Assembly: GCA_964393115.1 (NCBI GenBank)
Contig: CAYMST010000241.1
Location: 1 to 7,391, forward strand
Origin: CAYMST01 sp964393115
GTDB lineage: Bacteria; Bacteroidota; Bacteroidia; Cytophagales; Cyclobacteriaceae
Length of the DNA: 7,391 bases
Direction: 5' to 3'
Both the position numbers and the translations under genes were made by a program. This document shows positions 1-6,415 of this stretch, piece by piece. Positions within the stretch are counted from its first letter, which is position 1, and each line of letters begins with the position of its first letter. The notes under the pieces are model-generated. The model was not told the origin of the DNA, ran no database searches, and saw only the letters and a list, made by a program, of their open reading frames with translations.

Positions 1-1
1 T

Positions 2-67
2 GTTCCTATAAATCACGGTGTGTTAGATGCTGACTCTTCGAAATACTTAGAAGTCTATTTAGAATGA
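2..67 (+). CDS. C-terminal end of an unidentified protein (partial)
   Basis: One forward frame is open from the window edge and ends at TGA 65-67. It encodes 21 residues that begin VPINHGVLDADSS and finish YLEVYLE. The other two forward frames hit stops within the first 35 bases. The stretch has a normal protein-like composition and would be the tail of a gene lying to the left. It is too short to assign a family, and a chance open frame of this length cannot be excluded. Confidence 0.4.
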   Translation, partial: VPINHGVLDADSSKYLEVYLE

Positions 68-164
68 TTTGGAATTCAACTCTTAATACTGGCTCAGCAA
101 AGTGATTATGCCCTTTTTGACTTTGCCAATGGTCTAAGCAACCATTAACAGGCCTAAAGTGTCA

Positions 165-172
165 TTACTTTG
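165..172 (+). promoter_or_regulatory. Possible Bacteroidota -7 promoter element (TTACTTTG)
   Basis: TTACTTTG matches five of the six fixed positions of the Bacteroidota TAnnTTTG -7 box. No clear TTG/TTTG -33 partner is seen at the usual distance. If real, transcription would begin around 177-180, just ahead of the lost-looking start at 188 of the next gene. That spacing would suit a short leader beginning at 188 better than a start at 224. Confidence 0.25.
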
Positions 173-223
173 TTAAGTAAACACATTATAAAATAACTAC
201 TAGTTCTATCCTTCATTATCACG

Positions 224-670
224 ATGTTCAGCTGTCAAGAACAAAAAGGTTCCGATTCATGTGACCCGAAACCGTGCCCACCACCGAACATAAATGATCT
301 TATTGAACTGAACCTATCATTCATGGAAGTAAAAAGCGGTGATCAAATTGATTTAATTAGGAGACATCGGTCAGACAATTCTATAATTGATACTCTACAG
401 TTTACCCTCAATTCCCAAAAGCAAATTACCTTAGGAAATGGAAGCGATGTAGGCTTTACAGAAGAGACACACGGAGGACCTTATGAACAAGCCACCTTAA
501 ACTTTTCAGCACTATTCCCTTCTATTCTTACCAAAGACATTTCAGATATCAACATCATAAGTCGAACACCTACTGATCCATGTGGATGTCCTGATTATGT
601 CATTTCTTCTCTCAAACTGGGTGATCAAGTAATTGATGTCAATAGTAATAGTTTCGAGTTGAACCTTTGA
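224..670 (+). CDS. Unrecognised small protein, probable former lipoprotein with damaged N-terminus
   Basis: The frame from ATG 224 encodes 148 residues of no family I recognise. It starts MFSCQEQ, and a cysteine so close to the start cannot form a lipoprotein leader. However, the same frame upstream (197-223) reads LLVLSFIIT, so that LLVLSFIITMFSC would be a classic lipoprotein leader with the lipobox cysteine at residue 4 of the present frame. This leader has no start codon: ATA stands at 188 where ATG would be expected, and TAA stops the frame at 194-196. The body has a short Cys/Pro-rich segment (C13, C18, then three prolines), a probably beta-rich middle, and a PCGCPDY motif near residues 119-125; these cysteines could form disulfides or bind metal (inference). 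The gene may be a pseudogene, may be translated as a leaderless form, or may carry sequence errors. It is followed 56 bases later by a secreted-protein gene on the same strand, so the two could be cotranscribed. Confidence 0.6.
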   Translation: MFSCQEQKGSDSCDPKPCPPPNINDLIELNLSFMEVKSGDQIDLIRRHRSDNSIIDTLQFTLNSQKQITLGNGSDVGFTEETHGGPYEQATLNFSALFPSILTKDISDINIISRTPTDPCGCPDYVISSLKLGDQVIDVNSNSFELNL

Positions 671-726
671 ATAGCTTTTTATGAAGCTGAATAAAACCGG
701 TTAGCTTTATATAATAATTACCTGAA

Positions 727-1461
727 ATGCACATCAAATTATCGATCTTGGTTCTTTTAGTATCTACCTGTAAAGTCTTTGCCCAGCAAAGCAGTGAGTG
801 GATAAGTAAATTGGAAAACCCAAAACATCCAAGATTTGATGAGCTGAAACCCGACCAGTACCTAACTAAATATGTGGACTATGACCTCTCAGGTCTCCTG
901 CATCCAAGCACAGACTTCCTAGGATATATCGGTATTGATTATAAGCGTATTAAAATTGATTTCAACACTATATCCCAAGATCCGAAAAGTCCGAATAAGT
1001 ACATTGTCAAAGGCAGTTCTTCTGTTTCCAATAATACCTGCCATTTTGAAGGTACCATAACCATAAGTCAATTTCGGGAATTTAAAAGAATGCATTTCGG
1101 GGTGGACGATATACATGCAAACGCCGGCTTTAGAGCTCAGGGCATTGCGATTGGGAAATATCTCTTTCGAGAAAATCCAGGACAGCAATACTCTGGGGTC
1201 TTTGAAGGCACTATGACCATATGGTGGTATATCGACAAACATGGAAATATCAAATTTGACGATATTCGTAAGCATTCGGATGACTATGTAAATAACCAAT
1301 ACATAGGCACATGGACGGGCTACAATAAGTCAAAAGGGAAAGTGTGTAATTGGGGCGAATATCGGATTCCATTTTCCGAAGGTCTAGATATTGGAGCGGG
1401 TGAATTCAGCGTTAATCCAAAGTACCATGATAATGGATGGCAGGATTTCAAAATGGACTAA
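727..1461 (+). CDS. Secreted protein of unknown function
   Basis: This encodes 244 residues. The N-terminus is a standard Sec signal peptide: MHIK, a hydrophobic core at about residues 5-14, then VFA|QQ with likely cleavage after A19, the A|Q site common in Bacteroidota. The mature protein should be periplasmic or exported. It is rich in aromatic residues and glycine, with alternating patterns that suggest a beta-sheet fold, for example FEGTITI near 108-114 and FEGTMTIWWYID near 159-170. The mature part has only two cysteines, C105 and C207, which could form a disulfide (inference). A segment near residues 45-75 (YLTKYVDYDLSGLL, then DFLGYIGIDYKRI) looks like the conserved core of a family, but I cannot name one. 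No catalytic motif is evident. The gene follows the small damaged gene on the same strand and ends 16 bases before a terminator-like hairpin. The ATG at 727 is the natural start because the signal peptide begins there. Confidence 0.85.
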   Translation: MHIKLSILVLLVSTCKVFAQQSSEWISKLENPKHPRFDELKPDQYLTKYVDYDLSGLLHPSTDFLGYIGIDYKRIKIDFNTISQDPKSPNKYIVKGSSSVSNNTCHFEGTITISQFREFKRMHFGVDDIHANAGFRAQGIAIGKYLFRENPGQQYSGVFEGTMTIWWYIDKHGNIKFDDIRKHSDDYVNNQYIGTWTGYNKSKGKVCNWGEYRIPFSEGLDIGAGEFSVNPKYHDNGWQDFKMD

Positions 1462-1477
1462 AGTAACTATAAAGAGC

Positions 1478-1517
1478 AAGGCTCCAGCAAGTGCATGACA
1501 CAAGCTTAGAGCCTTTT
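1478..1517. terminator. Interrupted hairpin between convergent genes, likely bidirectional terminator
   Basis: AAGGCTC (1478-1484) pairs perfectly with GAGCCTT (1509-1515). Inside, AGC (1486-1488) pairs with GCT (1504-1506) and GTG (1491-1493) with CAC (1499-1501), leaving a CATGA loop and small internal bulges. A short TTTT run (1514-1517) closes it on the plus strand. It lies 16 bases after the stop of the secreted-protein gene and about 26 bases after the stop of the convergent GH18 gene, so it probably serves both. The weak T-tract lowers certainty. Confidence 0.55.
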
Positions 1518-1541
1518 GGACGAATAGCAACGCCCCCTCAA

Positions 1542-2702
1542 TTAGTTGGTCGCTTTCACGTACGCATCACATTGAGGAGCGCTACCATACCATGGACTAC
1601 CACTAAAAAATACTGCCGTGCCTGCTGCGAAGCTGTGGTTAGGCTCCATAACGATTGGCCCTCGGCAGTAAAAAAAATAGGAGATATCTTCGTTTCCATC
1701 AGCATAAGCCTTCGCAGCTTCTACCGTAGTTGACGACATCGTTTGGATGAAATTATCCCAAGAAGCACCTTTATACTCGGCCACGTTTCTAGTTTCTACC
1801 CAGCTTTGCTCAGTGCTAAGTCCAGAAAGCACTGCTTGAGCGTAAGCCTTAGTACTCATACCACAGTCACAAACCCCAGAGTTCTCACAAGACACGATAT
1901 CACTATAGAGCCAGATGAACCCTCCTTTGAGTCCATTCACAGACGCGTTCCAGTCTTCGAGAGCATCCGTTATTTCCGAAGGGCAATCCCCTTGAGCACA
2001 ATCGGTACCATGCTTACACCAGAGTCCTGGATAAACAAATCCAGTCGCATCGAAACCAGTACCCATCTTCTGTTCGATCGCATCAATCCAGTTCTTAGGA
2101 TTGTTATATGCACCACCAGCATAACACTGAAGGTTATAAGCTTCCACTAACCCTGGTGAGCTTTGGTTCAAAATGTAAAGACACTCGTTCCAAAAGTCCA
2201 TGTTCATGTAGGGACAAAATGTAACCTTATACCCCAGAGACTCCAACAGTAAGCTAAATTTCACCGTTGTATCTTGGTCATATAAGCTCTCATCATCAAA
2301 GTCAATCGCATCAATACTAGGGATGGTTTCTTTCAGTACCTTGAAGTTTTGGTACAGCGGATTTTCAGGGCCAATACCATATTGCTTAATAAGCGCCTGG
2401 ATATGCTCGAAATCAGGACAGTTCCACCCCCCGATAGAAAAGATCAATCGGTTGATCGACGTGGTCCCGCTTTTCAATTCTGCTAATTGTGCTGGCCATT
2501 CGCTACTCCCAACGTATTGTCCATCCTTCACAATAGTAGGATCGTTATAAATCAAATCTCCTGAAGGAGAAATATGAACGGACCATGCCACTACGGACGT
2601 AAATCCAGAGTTTTTAAGGTCAGTAATGACAGATTCACCACCAGAATACAGCTCTCCTGAGCAGTAAATCTGAGAAACAAGATTTTGGTTTTCAATCGAC
2701 AT
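1542..2702 (-). CDS. Glycoside hydrolase family 18 (chitinase-like) protein without signal peptide
   Basis: This encodes 386 residues. Two GH18 signatures are intact: S89-I-G-G (the SxGG strand) and D131-AIDFDD-E138, an exact DxxDxDxE motif in which E138 would be the acid catalyst. QCYAGG (192-197) fits the later barrel strand that carries the substrate-assisting tyrosine, and GGFIWLYSDI (260-269) fits the last strand with its conserved tryptophan. The family cleaves beta-1,4-GlcNAc linkages in chitin or N-glycans; which substrate applies here cannot be told. Residues from about 300 to the end form an extra module (YFFYCRG near 342-348, VFFSGSPWYGSAPQCD near 364-379) that I cannot assign. No leader is present, and none can be hidden upstream, because an in-frame TGA lies two codons before the ATG. 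Despite that, it has 13 cysteines, several clustered (C229, C235, C240; C272, C278, C280), unusual for a cytoplasmic protein. Export by another route or release by lysis is possible. It is convergent with the gene on its left. Confidence 0.88.
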   Translation of the reverse strand: MSIENQNLVSQIYCSGELYSGGESVITDLKNSGFTSVVAWSVHISPSGDLIYNDPTIVKDGQYVGSSEWPAQLAELKSGTTSINRLIFSIGGWNCPDFEHIQALIKQYGIGPENPLYQNFKVLKETIPSIDAIDFDDESLYDQDTTVKFSLLLESLGYKVTFCPYMNMDFWNECLYILNQSSPGLVEAYNLQCYAGGAYNNPKNWIDAIEQKMGTGFDATGFVYPGLWCKHGTDCAQGDCPSEITDALEDWNASVNGLKGGFIWLYSDIVSCENSGVCDCGMSTKAYAQAVLSGLSTEQSWVETRNVAEYKGASWDNFIQTMSSTTVEAAKAYADGNEDISYFFYCRGPIVMEPNHSFAAGTAVFFSGSPWYGSAPQCDAYVKATN

Positions 2703-3061
2703 AATTCAGTTTTTTAGAGGCCTAAGACTAGCCGCACACCACTCCCCTCACTTCTTATGAAGTCAAGATTTGTCATGCATCATGCTACTCGTCCGTGCTA
2801 TTATCAATACTCTTACTCTGTTAAATGGGCTTTTCGGATTCCGCCCTAGTAAACCGAAACTGATGTAGCTACTCAGTCGCATTCTTGAGGTTTTGGTTAT
2901 GACTCGAAGTTCACGAATCAAAGTGTTGAAGCCGTAAAATATGTCATGAGAGATCGTAAAAAGGGCACAAAACGGCTGTATTTAGGAATAAGATTTTGGT
3001 CTACTTCTTTTAAGTTGCTTTAACTTATACATCAATAATTAGATAATAAGCCGTAAGGCGT
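2703..3061. other. Intergenic region, 359 bases, between divergent genes
   Basis: The gap separates the GH18 gene (leftward) from the amine oxidase gene (rightward), so it should hold both promoters, but I find no perfect TAnnTTTG box. It contains short open frames only. One plus-strand stretch ending at TAA 3021-3023 is open for about 44 codons and reads in part SVEAVKYVMRDRKKGTKR, which looks somewhat protein-like but has an ATG only midway. The opposite strand is also open over much of the region without a good start. A GGGC/GCCC hairpin (2827-2846) and a TAAGTT/AACTTA inverted repeat (3011-3027) are present. It could hold a gene remnant or a dispersed repeat. Confidence 0.5.
3011..3027. 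repeat. Short inverted repeat upstream of the amine oxidase gene
   Basis: TAAGTT (3011-3016) and AACTTA (3022-3027) form a perfect six-base inverted repeat around GCTTT, about 35 bases before the ATG at 3062. It could be a regulator binding site or a weak leader hairpin. In AT-rich DNA a six-base match can also arise by chance. Confidence 0.25.
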
Positions 3062-4216
3062 ATGACCAGACAAGAATTTATCAAGATGTGTGCCTTATTA
3101 GGAGTTGGCACCCCATTAATAGGAAGCCCGTTAGATAACCTAAGTCACCAGAAGTCTCCAAAAAAGGTCCTGATTATCGGAGCCGGAGCAGCTGGTCTTA
3201 CGGCCGGGTATCATCTTCGAAAGCAGGGTATAGCAGTACACATACTAGAAGCAAGCTCAACATATGGTGGTCGTATGAAGCAAAACACTGACTTTGCCGA
3301 TTTTCCGATCCCAGTAGGTGCCGAGTGGTTACACACCAAAAAGTCGATGTTAGAAAAAATCATTGACAACCCCTCAAAAACGATTGATATCAAGACTACT
3401 CCCTATAATTTTAGTGAAGATTATGCGCTGATAAATGGTGAAAAGGCTAAACTCAAAAAAGTAGGCTTCACCATTGACCAGAAGTTCCTTAACTCCACCT
3501 GGTTTGATTTTTTTGAGCGATATATCGTTCCTGATGTCAAGGAATATATTTCCTTCAATCAGCCCGTTATCTCAATCAATTACGCAACAGACCAGATACT
3601 AGTAAAAACTAAAAATCACGAATATACCGCGGATAAGGTTATCATAACCGTACCCGTCAAACTCTTACAAAACGACGCCATTAAATTCACACCTCCACTT
3701 CCTAAGGTGAAGACTGAAGCGATCAAAAAAGTAGTGGTATGGGACGGTTGTAAAGCCTTTATCAAGTTTTCCAAAAAGTTCTACCCGGCCGTAACCAGTT
3801 TTGGAAATGCTACCAAAACTGAAGGTCACAAACTATTCTATAATGCAGCCTATGGTCAAAACACTTCACACCCGATTATGGGATTATTTGCGGTAGGACC
3901 TGCTGCTGTCCCATATCTCGCACTCAGCAAAGAGGAACGTATTGCCCATATCTTAGCAGAACTCGACAACACCTTTGACGGACAAGCATCAGCGCTATAT
4001 ATAGATCATATTTTTCAAAACTGGTCAACTGAACCCTTTAGCCAAGGTGCCTATGTCCACTACTTTGAAAGCTGGAAGACCATAAAAACACTGGGGGAAC
4101 CTGTAGCAGATAGACTCTATTTTGCAGGTGATGCCTATACCGATGGAAGCAGTTGGTCAAGTGTACATGCGGCAGCAAAAGCGGCGATCAAAGTAGTTGA
4201 GAAGCTAATGATTTAA
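3062..4216 (+). CDS. FAD-dependent amine-oxidase-family flavoprotein
   Basis: This encodes 384 residues. The Rossmann dinucleotide-binding motif is clear: KKVLIIGAGAAGLTAGY with G40, G42 and G45, then E63 in ILEAS, which would bind the ribose of FAD, and the following GGR (69-71) typical of this superfamily. Near the C-terminus, W321 with the EPFSQGAY stretch and then LYFAGDAYTDG (352-362) match the second FAD-contacting segment of flavin amine oxidases. Such enzymes oxidise amines or related substrates with release of peroxide; the substrate here is unknown. At 384 residues it is shorter than typical monoamine oxidases, with a compact substrate domain around residues 110-165. The N-terminus, TRQEFIKMCALLGVG, looks like a Bacteroidota Tat signal (usually RRxFLK) but has RQ in place of the twin arginines, so export is uncertain. 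The gene stands alone and ends in a strong hairpin that contains its stop codon. Confidence 0.88.
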   Translation: MTRQEFIKMCALLGVGTPLIGSPLDNLSHQKSPKKVLIIGAGAAGLTAGYHLRKQGIAVHILEASSTYGGRMKQNTDFADFPIPVGAEWLHTKKSMLEKIIDNPSKTIDIKTTPYNFSEDYALINGEKAKLKKVGFTIDQKFLNSTWFDFFERYIVPDVKEYISFNQPVISINYATDQILVKTKNHEYTADKVIITVPVKLLQNDAIKFTPPLPKVKTEAIKKVVVWDGCKAFIKFSKKFYPAVTSFGNATKTEGHKLFYNAAYGQNTSHPIMGLFAVGPAAVPYLALSKEERIAHILAELDNTFDGQASALYIDHIFQNWSTEPFSQGAYVHYFESWKTIKTLGEPVADRLYFAGDAYTDGSSWSSVHAAAKAAIKVVEKLMI

Positions 4217-4240
4217 CCATCTTAATCATTAGCTTCTCAA
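4197..4240 (+). terminator. Strong terminator hairpin overlapping the end of the amine oxidase gene
   Basis: TTGAGAAGCTAATGATT (4197-4213) is the exact reverse complement of 4224-4240, giving a 17-base-pair perfect stem with a 10-base loop. The left arm encodes the last codons of the amine oxidase, and its TAA stop (4214-4216) sits in the loop. A T-rich stretch follows (TTTATTTCTGTTTTATTTTT, within about 4247-4267) but starts several bases after the stem. It most likely ends plus-strand transcription and also shields against the convergent LamG gene. Confidence 0.8.
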
Positions 4241-4321
4241 ATCAAATTTATTTCTGTTTTATTTTTAATACCAAACAGACGCTAAGAAGAATTTCTTTCT
4301 ATTCGATAGAGACACAAACAC

Positions 4322-5764
4322 TTAGTCGCCTTTTTCAAGATTATAAAAACCTCCAACTTCATCATCACTTATCGCTCGATTAAAAACTCTTAAGTCATCA
4401 ATAACACCATGAATTCTACCCTTTCTGGAATCAGCAGAATAGATACTAGATACGATCAAAGGGTCTCCTTCATGATAGACCGTTGTAAATGAGGTATTCT
4501 TAACAGTTAATTCCAACTGTCCATTGACATATATTTTAATGAATGATTCATCAACGGTCATAGTCACCATGTACCATTTATTTTTCTCCACCGTTACACT
4601 TGTTGGTTGTTTATCTTCAGACTCTGCTGTCCAAAATTTGATTTTATTGTCTAAATCATCAACGTACAAATGAACATCTTCCCAATAGTCAACCGATTTA
4701 GAGGTGAGTAAAAACGCATCACTTTGAGTACTTGGTAGTTCCTCTAATTTAAACCATGTAGAAAACGTCCATTGATTTTCCCAAAGTTTGATAACTTGGG
4801 GAATCTCCAGAGAAGACCCATTACCCATAAAGTGAAGCGCACTATTTTGCTCACCATTTTTATCGTATGTATATTCGACACCAACTGCAATACCGTCATT
4901 TCCATTTCCACTTTGATCGCTTGCATCTCCACTAAAAATATAGTGAGCCAATTGTCCTTGCGCATCCGACGGTTCACTTGGAGAGAGTGAAATAATAAAG
5001 GGACGAGTAGCATAGGACAATAAACTATCCTTACCTAGCGAAATCGTCCGAGTCTCGAAATCAGGGTGCTTAATCTCAATGTCAATTACGTCAGATTTTG
5101 CTAAAAAATTTATCTTTTCGACTACATTAAGCCGTATCTGGTCTTCAAACGTACGGTCTGCAGAGGTTATCGAAACTTCAACACTGCTGTCGGTACTTAC
5201 TTCGTTTTTTCCATCTAAAACAGCAATTAGTACTTCATCGACGTGTACTACATCAAACGTAATTCCTATTAAACCAAATTGTCCTAAATCTGAATTATCC
5301 GTTGAAACAATTTCAATACTCTTTGTCTGACTGGGAGCAGAAATATCAAATTGAATAGGTAACGGATCACTAACGAAATCAGCTTTATCCGAACCTTCTA
5401 CTGGTGTCGCAAAAATTATATTTTCATCCTCATCCAAAACCAGGAACTCAGTTAACAAAAAGGATCCATAAGGCAAAAGAATACTCTCCACGAAATACTC
5501 CTCACCTAGTTTATAAACACCAATTTTCTTAGAGTTTACCTCAGTTGGGGTGCCATCCTCATTAATTATAGATACCAAAATATTTTTGGCCTTATCTAGT
5601 TGGTTCGATAGTATCCGACCATTAATAGGGCTAATATCATCTCCCTGGTTAAGAAAACTAAAGCTAACAACACCAGAAGGAGAAGACGGTTCTTGATCTG
5701 AGCTATTGTCACAGGAGTACAATATACATAGTAGCAACAGCAGCAGTACTGGTAATTTTTTCAT
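4322..5764 (-). CDS. Surface lipoprotein with C-terminal LamG / concanavalin-A-like domain
   Basis: From the ATG at 5764 it encodes 480 residues. The leader MKKLPVLLLLLLCILYSC is a classic lipoprotein signal with lipobox cysteine C18, followed by an acidic, Ser/Pro-rich tether (DNSSDQEPSSPS). Acidic residues just after the cysteine resemble surface-export signals of Bacteroidota lipoproteins (inference). Residues about 31-265 form a beta-rich region that I believe recurs in Bacteroidota lipoproteins, with FLLTEFLVLD (102-111) and FATPVEGS (118-125), but I know no function. Residues about 270-475 are a LamG-like fold: LAHYIFSGDASDQSGNGNDG (272-291), ALHFMGNGSSLEIP (309-322), FSTWFKL (334-340), KWYMVTMTVD (396-405), IYVNGQL (411-417) and the terminal IDDLRVFNRAIS (455-466). 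This fold often binds glycans or proteins. A longer frame starting at TTG 5788 is rejected: that codon lies inside the -7 box, and the extra residues would precede a complete leader. Confidence 0.88.
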   Translation of the reverse strand: MKKLPVLLLLLLCILYSCDNSSDQEPSSPSGVVSFSFLNQGDDISPINGRILSNQLDKAKNILVSIINEDGTPTEVNSKKIGVYKLGEEYFVESILLPYGSFLLTEFLVLDEDENIIFATPVEGSDKADFVSDPLPIQFDISAPSQTKSIEIVSTDNSDLGQFGLIGITFDVVHVDEVLIAVLDGKNEVSTDSSVEVSITSADRTFEDQIRLNVVEKINFLAKSDVIDIEIKHPDFETRTISLGKDSLLSYATRPFIISLSPSEPSDAQGQLAHYIFSGDASDQSGNGNDGIAVGVEYTYDKNGEQNSALHFMGNGSSLEIPQVIKLWENQWTFSTWFKLEELPSTQSDAFLLTSKSVDYWEDVHLYVDDLDNKIKFWTAESEDKQPTSVTVEKNKWYMVTMTVDESFIKIYVNGQLELTVKNTSFTTVYHEGDPLIVSSIYSADSRKGRIHGVIDDLRVFNRAISDDEVGGFYNLEKGD

Positions 5765-5785
5765 AGTAGTAAGATTAAATTTATG

Positions 5786-5793
5786 CAAAAATA
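5786..5793 (-). promoter_or_regulatory. Bacteroidota -7 promoter element for the LamG lipoprotein gene
   Basis: Read on the minus strand this is TATTTTTG, a perfect match to the TAnnTTTG -7 consensus of the Bacteroidota primary sigma factor. It lies 21 bases before the ATG at 5764, giving a short leader of roughly 15 bases. No well-spaced -33 TTG was found: the nearest, in TAGTTGC, is only about 12 bases away. The box supports the ATG start over the TTG at 5788. Confidence 0.55.
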
Positions 5794-5928
5794 AAGAAGT
5801 TTTTGCAACTAATACTCACTACAAACGTCATCGCCTTACTTCATATTGTAAAGCTGCATGGGTGCAAATACCATAGACCAAACCTCGCTTTCAATTTCGG
5901 CGATAAATTAAGAGTTAACCAAATTAAA

Positions 5929-5944
5929 AGGTCTTCGAAAACCT
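5929..5944. repeat. Imperfect 16-base palindrome
   Basis: AGGTCTTCGAAAACCT is a palindrome centred on TTCGAA, with AGGT/ACCT arms and one mismatched pair. Its symmetry suits a dimeric regulator better than an RNA hairpin, since the stem would have almost no loop. No neighbouring regulator gene is visible, so any operator role is speculation. Confidence 0.3.
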
Positions 5945-6074
5945 AAAAAAACATAATTTTAGCCTGGTAGATCTTTTCTGTTTCCGGACCTTGGATAGCT
6001 TATACCGAAGTTATAATTTCACTTTAGGTAATTAAGTGTTGAGCAGAACACAAAAACAGAGAAAAAAGACTTTG

Positions 6075-6108
6075 TTTGGTGGTAATCAATAGCTGTTTTA
6101 CCATCAAA
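6075..6108 (+). repeat. Hairpin upstream of the TM2 gene
   Basis: TTTGGTGGTAA (6075-6085) pairs with TTACCATCAAA (6098-6108) as an 11-base stem that is perfect except for one G-U wobble in the plus-strand RNA, with a 12-base loop. It ends 60 bases before the ATG of the TM2 gene. There is no T-tract after it, so it is not a usual terminator. It could be a leader structure, an operator, or part of a small RNA. Confidence 0.45.
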
Positions 6109-6168
6109 AATCTCTAATAGTTGACTCTATATTTCATTATGACACTTTAAATCTTAACTTATATCAAC

Positions 6169-6405
6169 ATGGAAAATCAAGCAATTATCATTGAACAAAA
6201 AAGTGACAAGGATTTCGTATTAACGATCTTACTATGCTTTTTTATAGGATCATTAGGTATACACCGGTTTTACCTCGGAAAAATAGGTACGGGTATATTG
6301 ATGCTCATCACATTTGGAGGGTTCGGTCTTTGGACGCTTATAGATTTAATCTTTATCGTTACAGGTAACTTTAAGGATAAACAGGGACGAAAAATAAGGC
6401 ACTAA
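6169..6405 (+). CDS. TM2 domain-containing small membrane protein
   Basis: This encodes 78 residues with the two-helix TM2 architecture. After a polar N-terminus (residues 1-14), a first membrane helix runs at about 15-31, then the family's short connecting motif GIHRFYLGKIGTG (30-42), then a second helix at about 42-66 containing GGFGLWTLIDLIFI with conserved W55 and D59. A short basic tail (KDKQGRKIRH) would face the cytoplasm. TM2 proteins are small inner-membrane proteins whose role in bacteria is not established. The length is normal and all key motif residues are present. The gene stands alone, with a hairpin upstream and two hairpins downstream. The ATG at 6169 follows an AT-rich stretch without a Shine-Dalgarno site, which is normal for this phylum. 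Confidence 0.92.
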   Translation: MENQAIIIEQKSDKDFVLTILLCFFIGSLGIHRFYLGKIGTGILMLITFGGFGLWTLIDLIFIVTGNFKDKQGRKIRH

Positions 6406-6415
6406 CATAAAATTC

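Larger units (their letters stand above)
5765..6168. other. Divergent intergenic region, 404 bases
   Basis: The region lies between the LamG lipoprotein gene (leftward) and the TM2 gene (rightward) and contains no convincing open frame. It holds the -7 box of the lipoprotein gene at its left edge, a near-palindrome at 5929-5944, an AT-only CTAAAA/TTTTAG inverted repeat at 5943-5962, and a longer hairpin at 6075-6108. Before the TM2 gene, TATATTTC (6128-6135) is one base off the TAnnTTTG box but lacks a -33 partner. The length leaves room for a small RNA or long leader, which I cannot show. Confidence 0.5.

Noticed and set aside
128..146. AATGGT/ACCATT inverted repeat with a seven-base loop
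   Set aside because: The six-base stem is not followed by a T-tract and is not adjacent to a stop codon; it is likely to be chance.
673..688. AGCTT/AAGCT hairpin after the small damaged gene
   Set aside because: A five-base AT-rich stem with no T-tract is too weak to call a terminator.
919..1299. 126-codon open frame on the minus strand
   Set aside because: It lies fully inside the secreted-protein gene, which has a good signal peptide and coherent composition; the minus frame has no recognisable features.
1491..2550. Three plus-strand open frames across the GH18 gene (1491-1733, 1743-2150, 2323-2550)
   Set aside because: They are antisense to a gene with intact GH18 catalytic motifs and have no domain-like features.
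2757..2849. Small open frame of about 30 codons on the plus strand in the gap
   Set aside because: Its composition (many His, Tyr and Arg, no hydrophobic pattern) does not look like a real protein, and it lacks supporting context.
4744..5330. Open frames overlapping the LamG gene on both strands (4744-5013 minus, 4772-4990 plus, 5079-5330 plus)
   Set aside because: All are shadows of the lipoprotein reading frame, with no leader, motif or start context.
5765..5788. Eight-codon N-terminal extension of the LamG lipoprotein from TTG 5788
   Set aside because: The TTG lies within the -7 box TATTTTTG, and the extension would place polar residues before an already complete lipoprotein leader.
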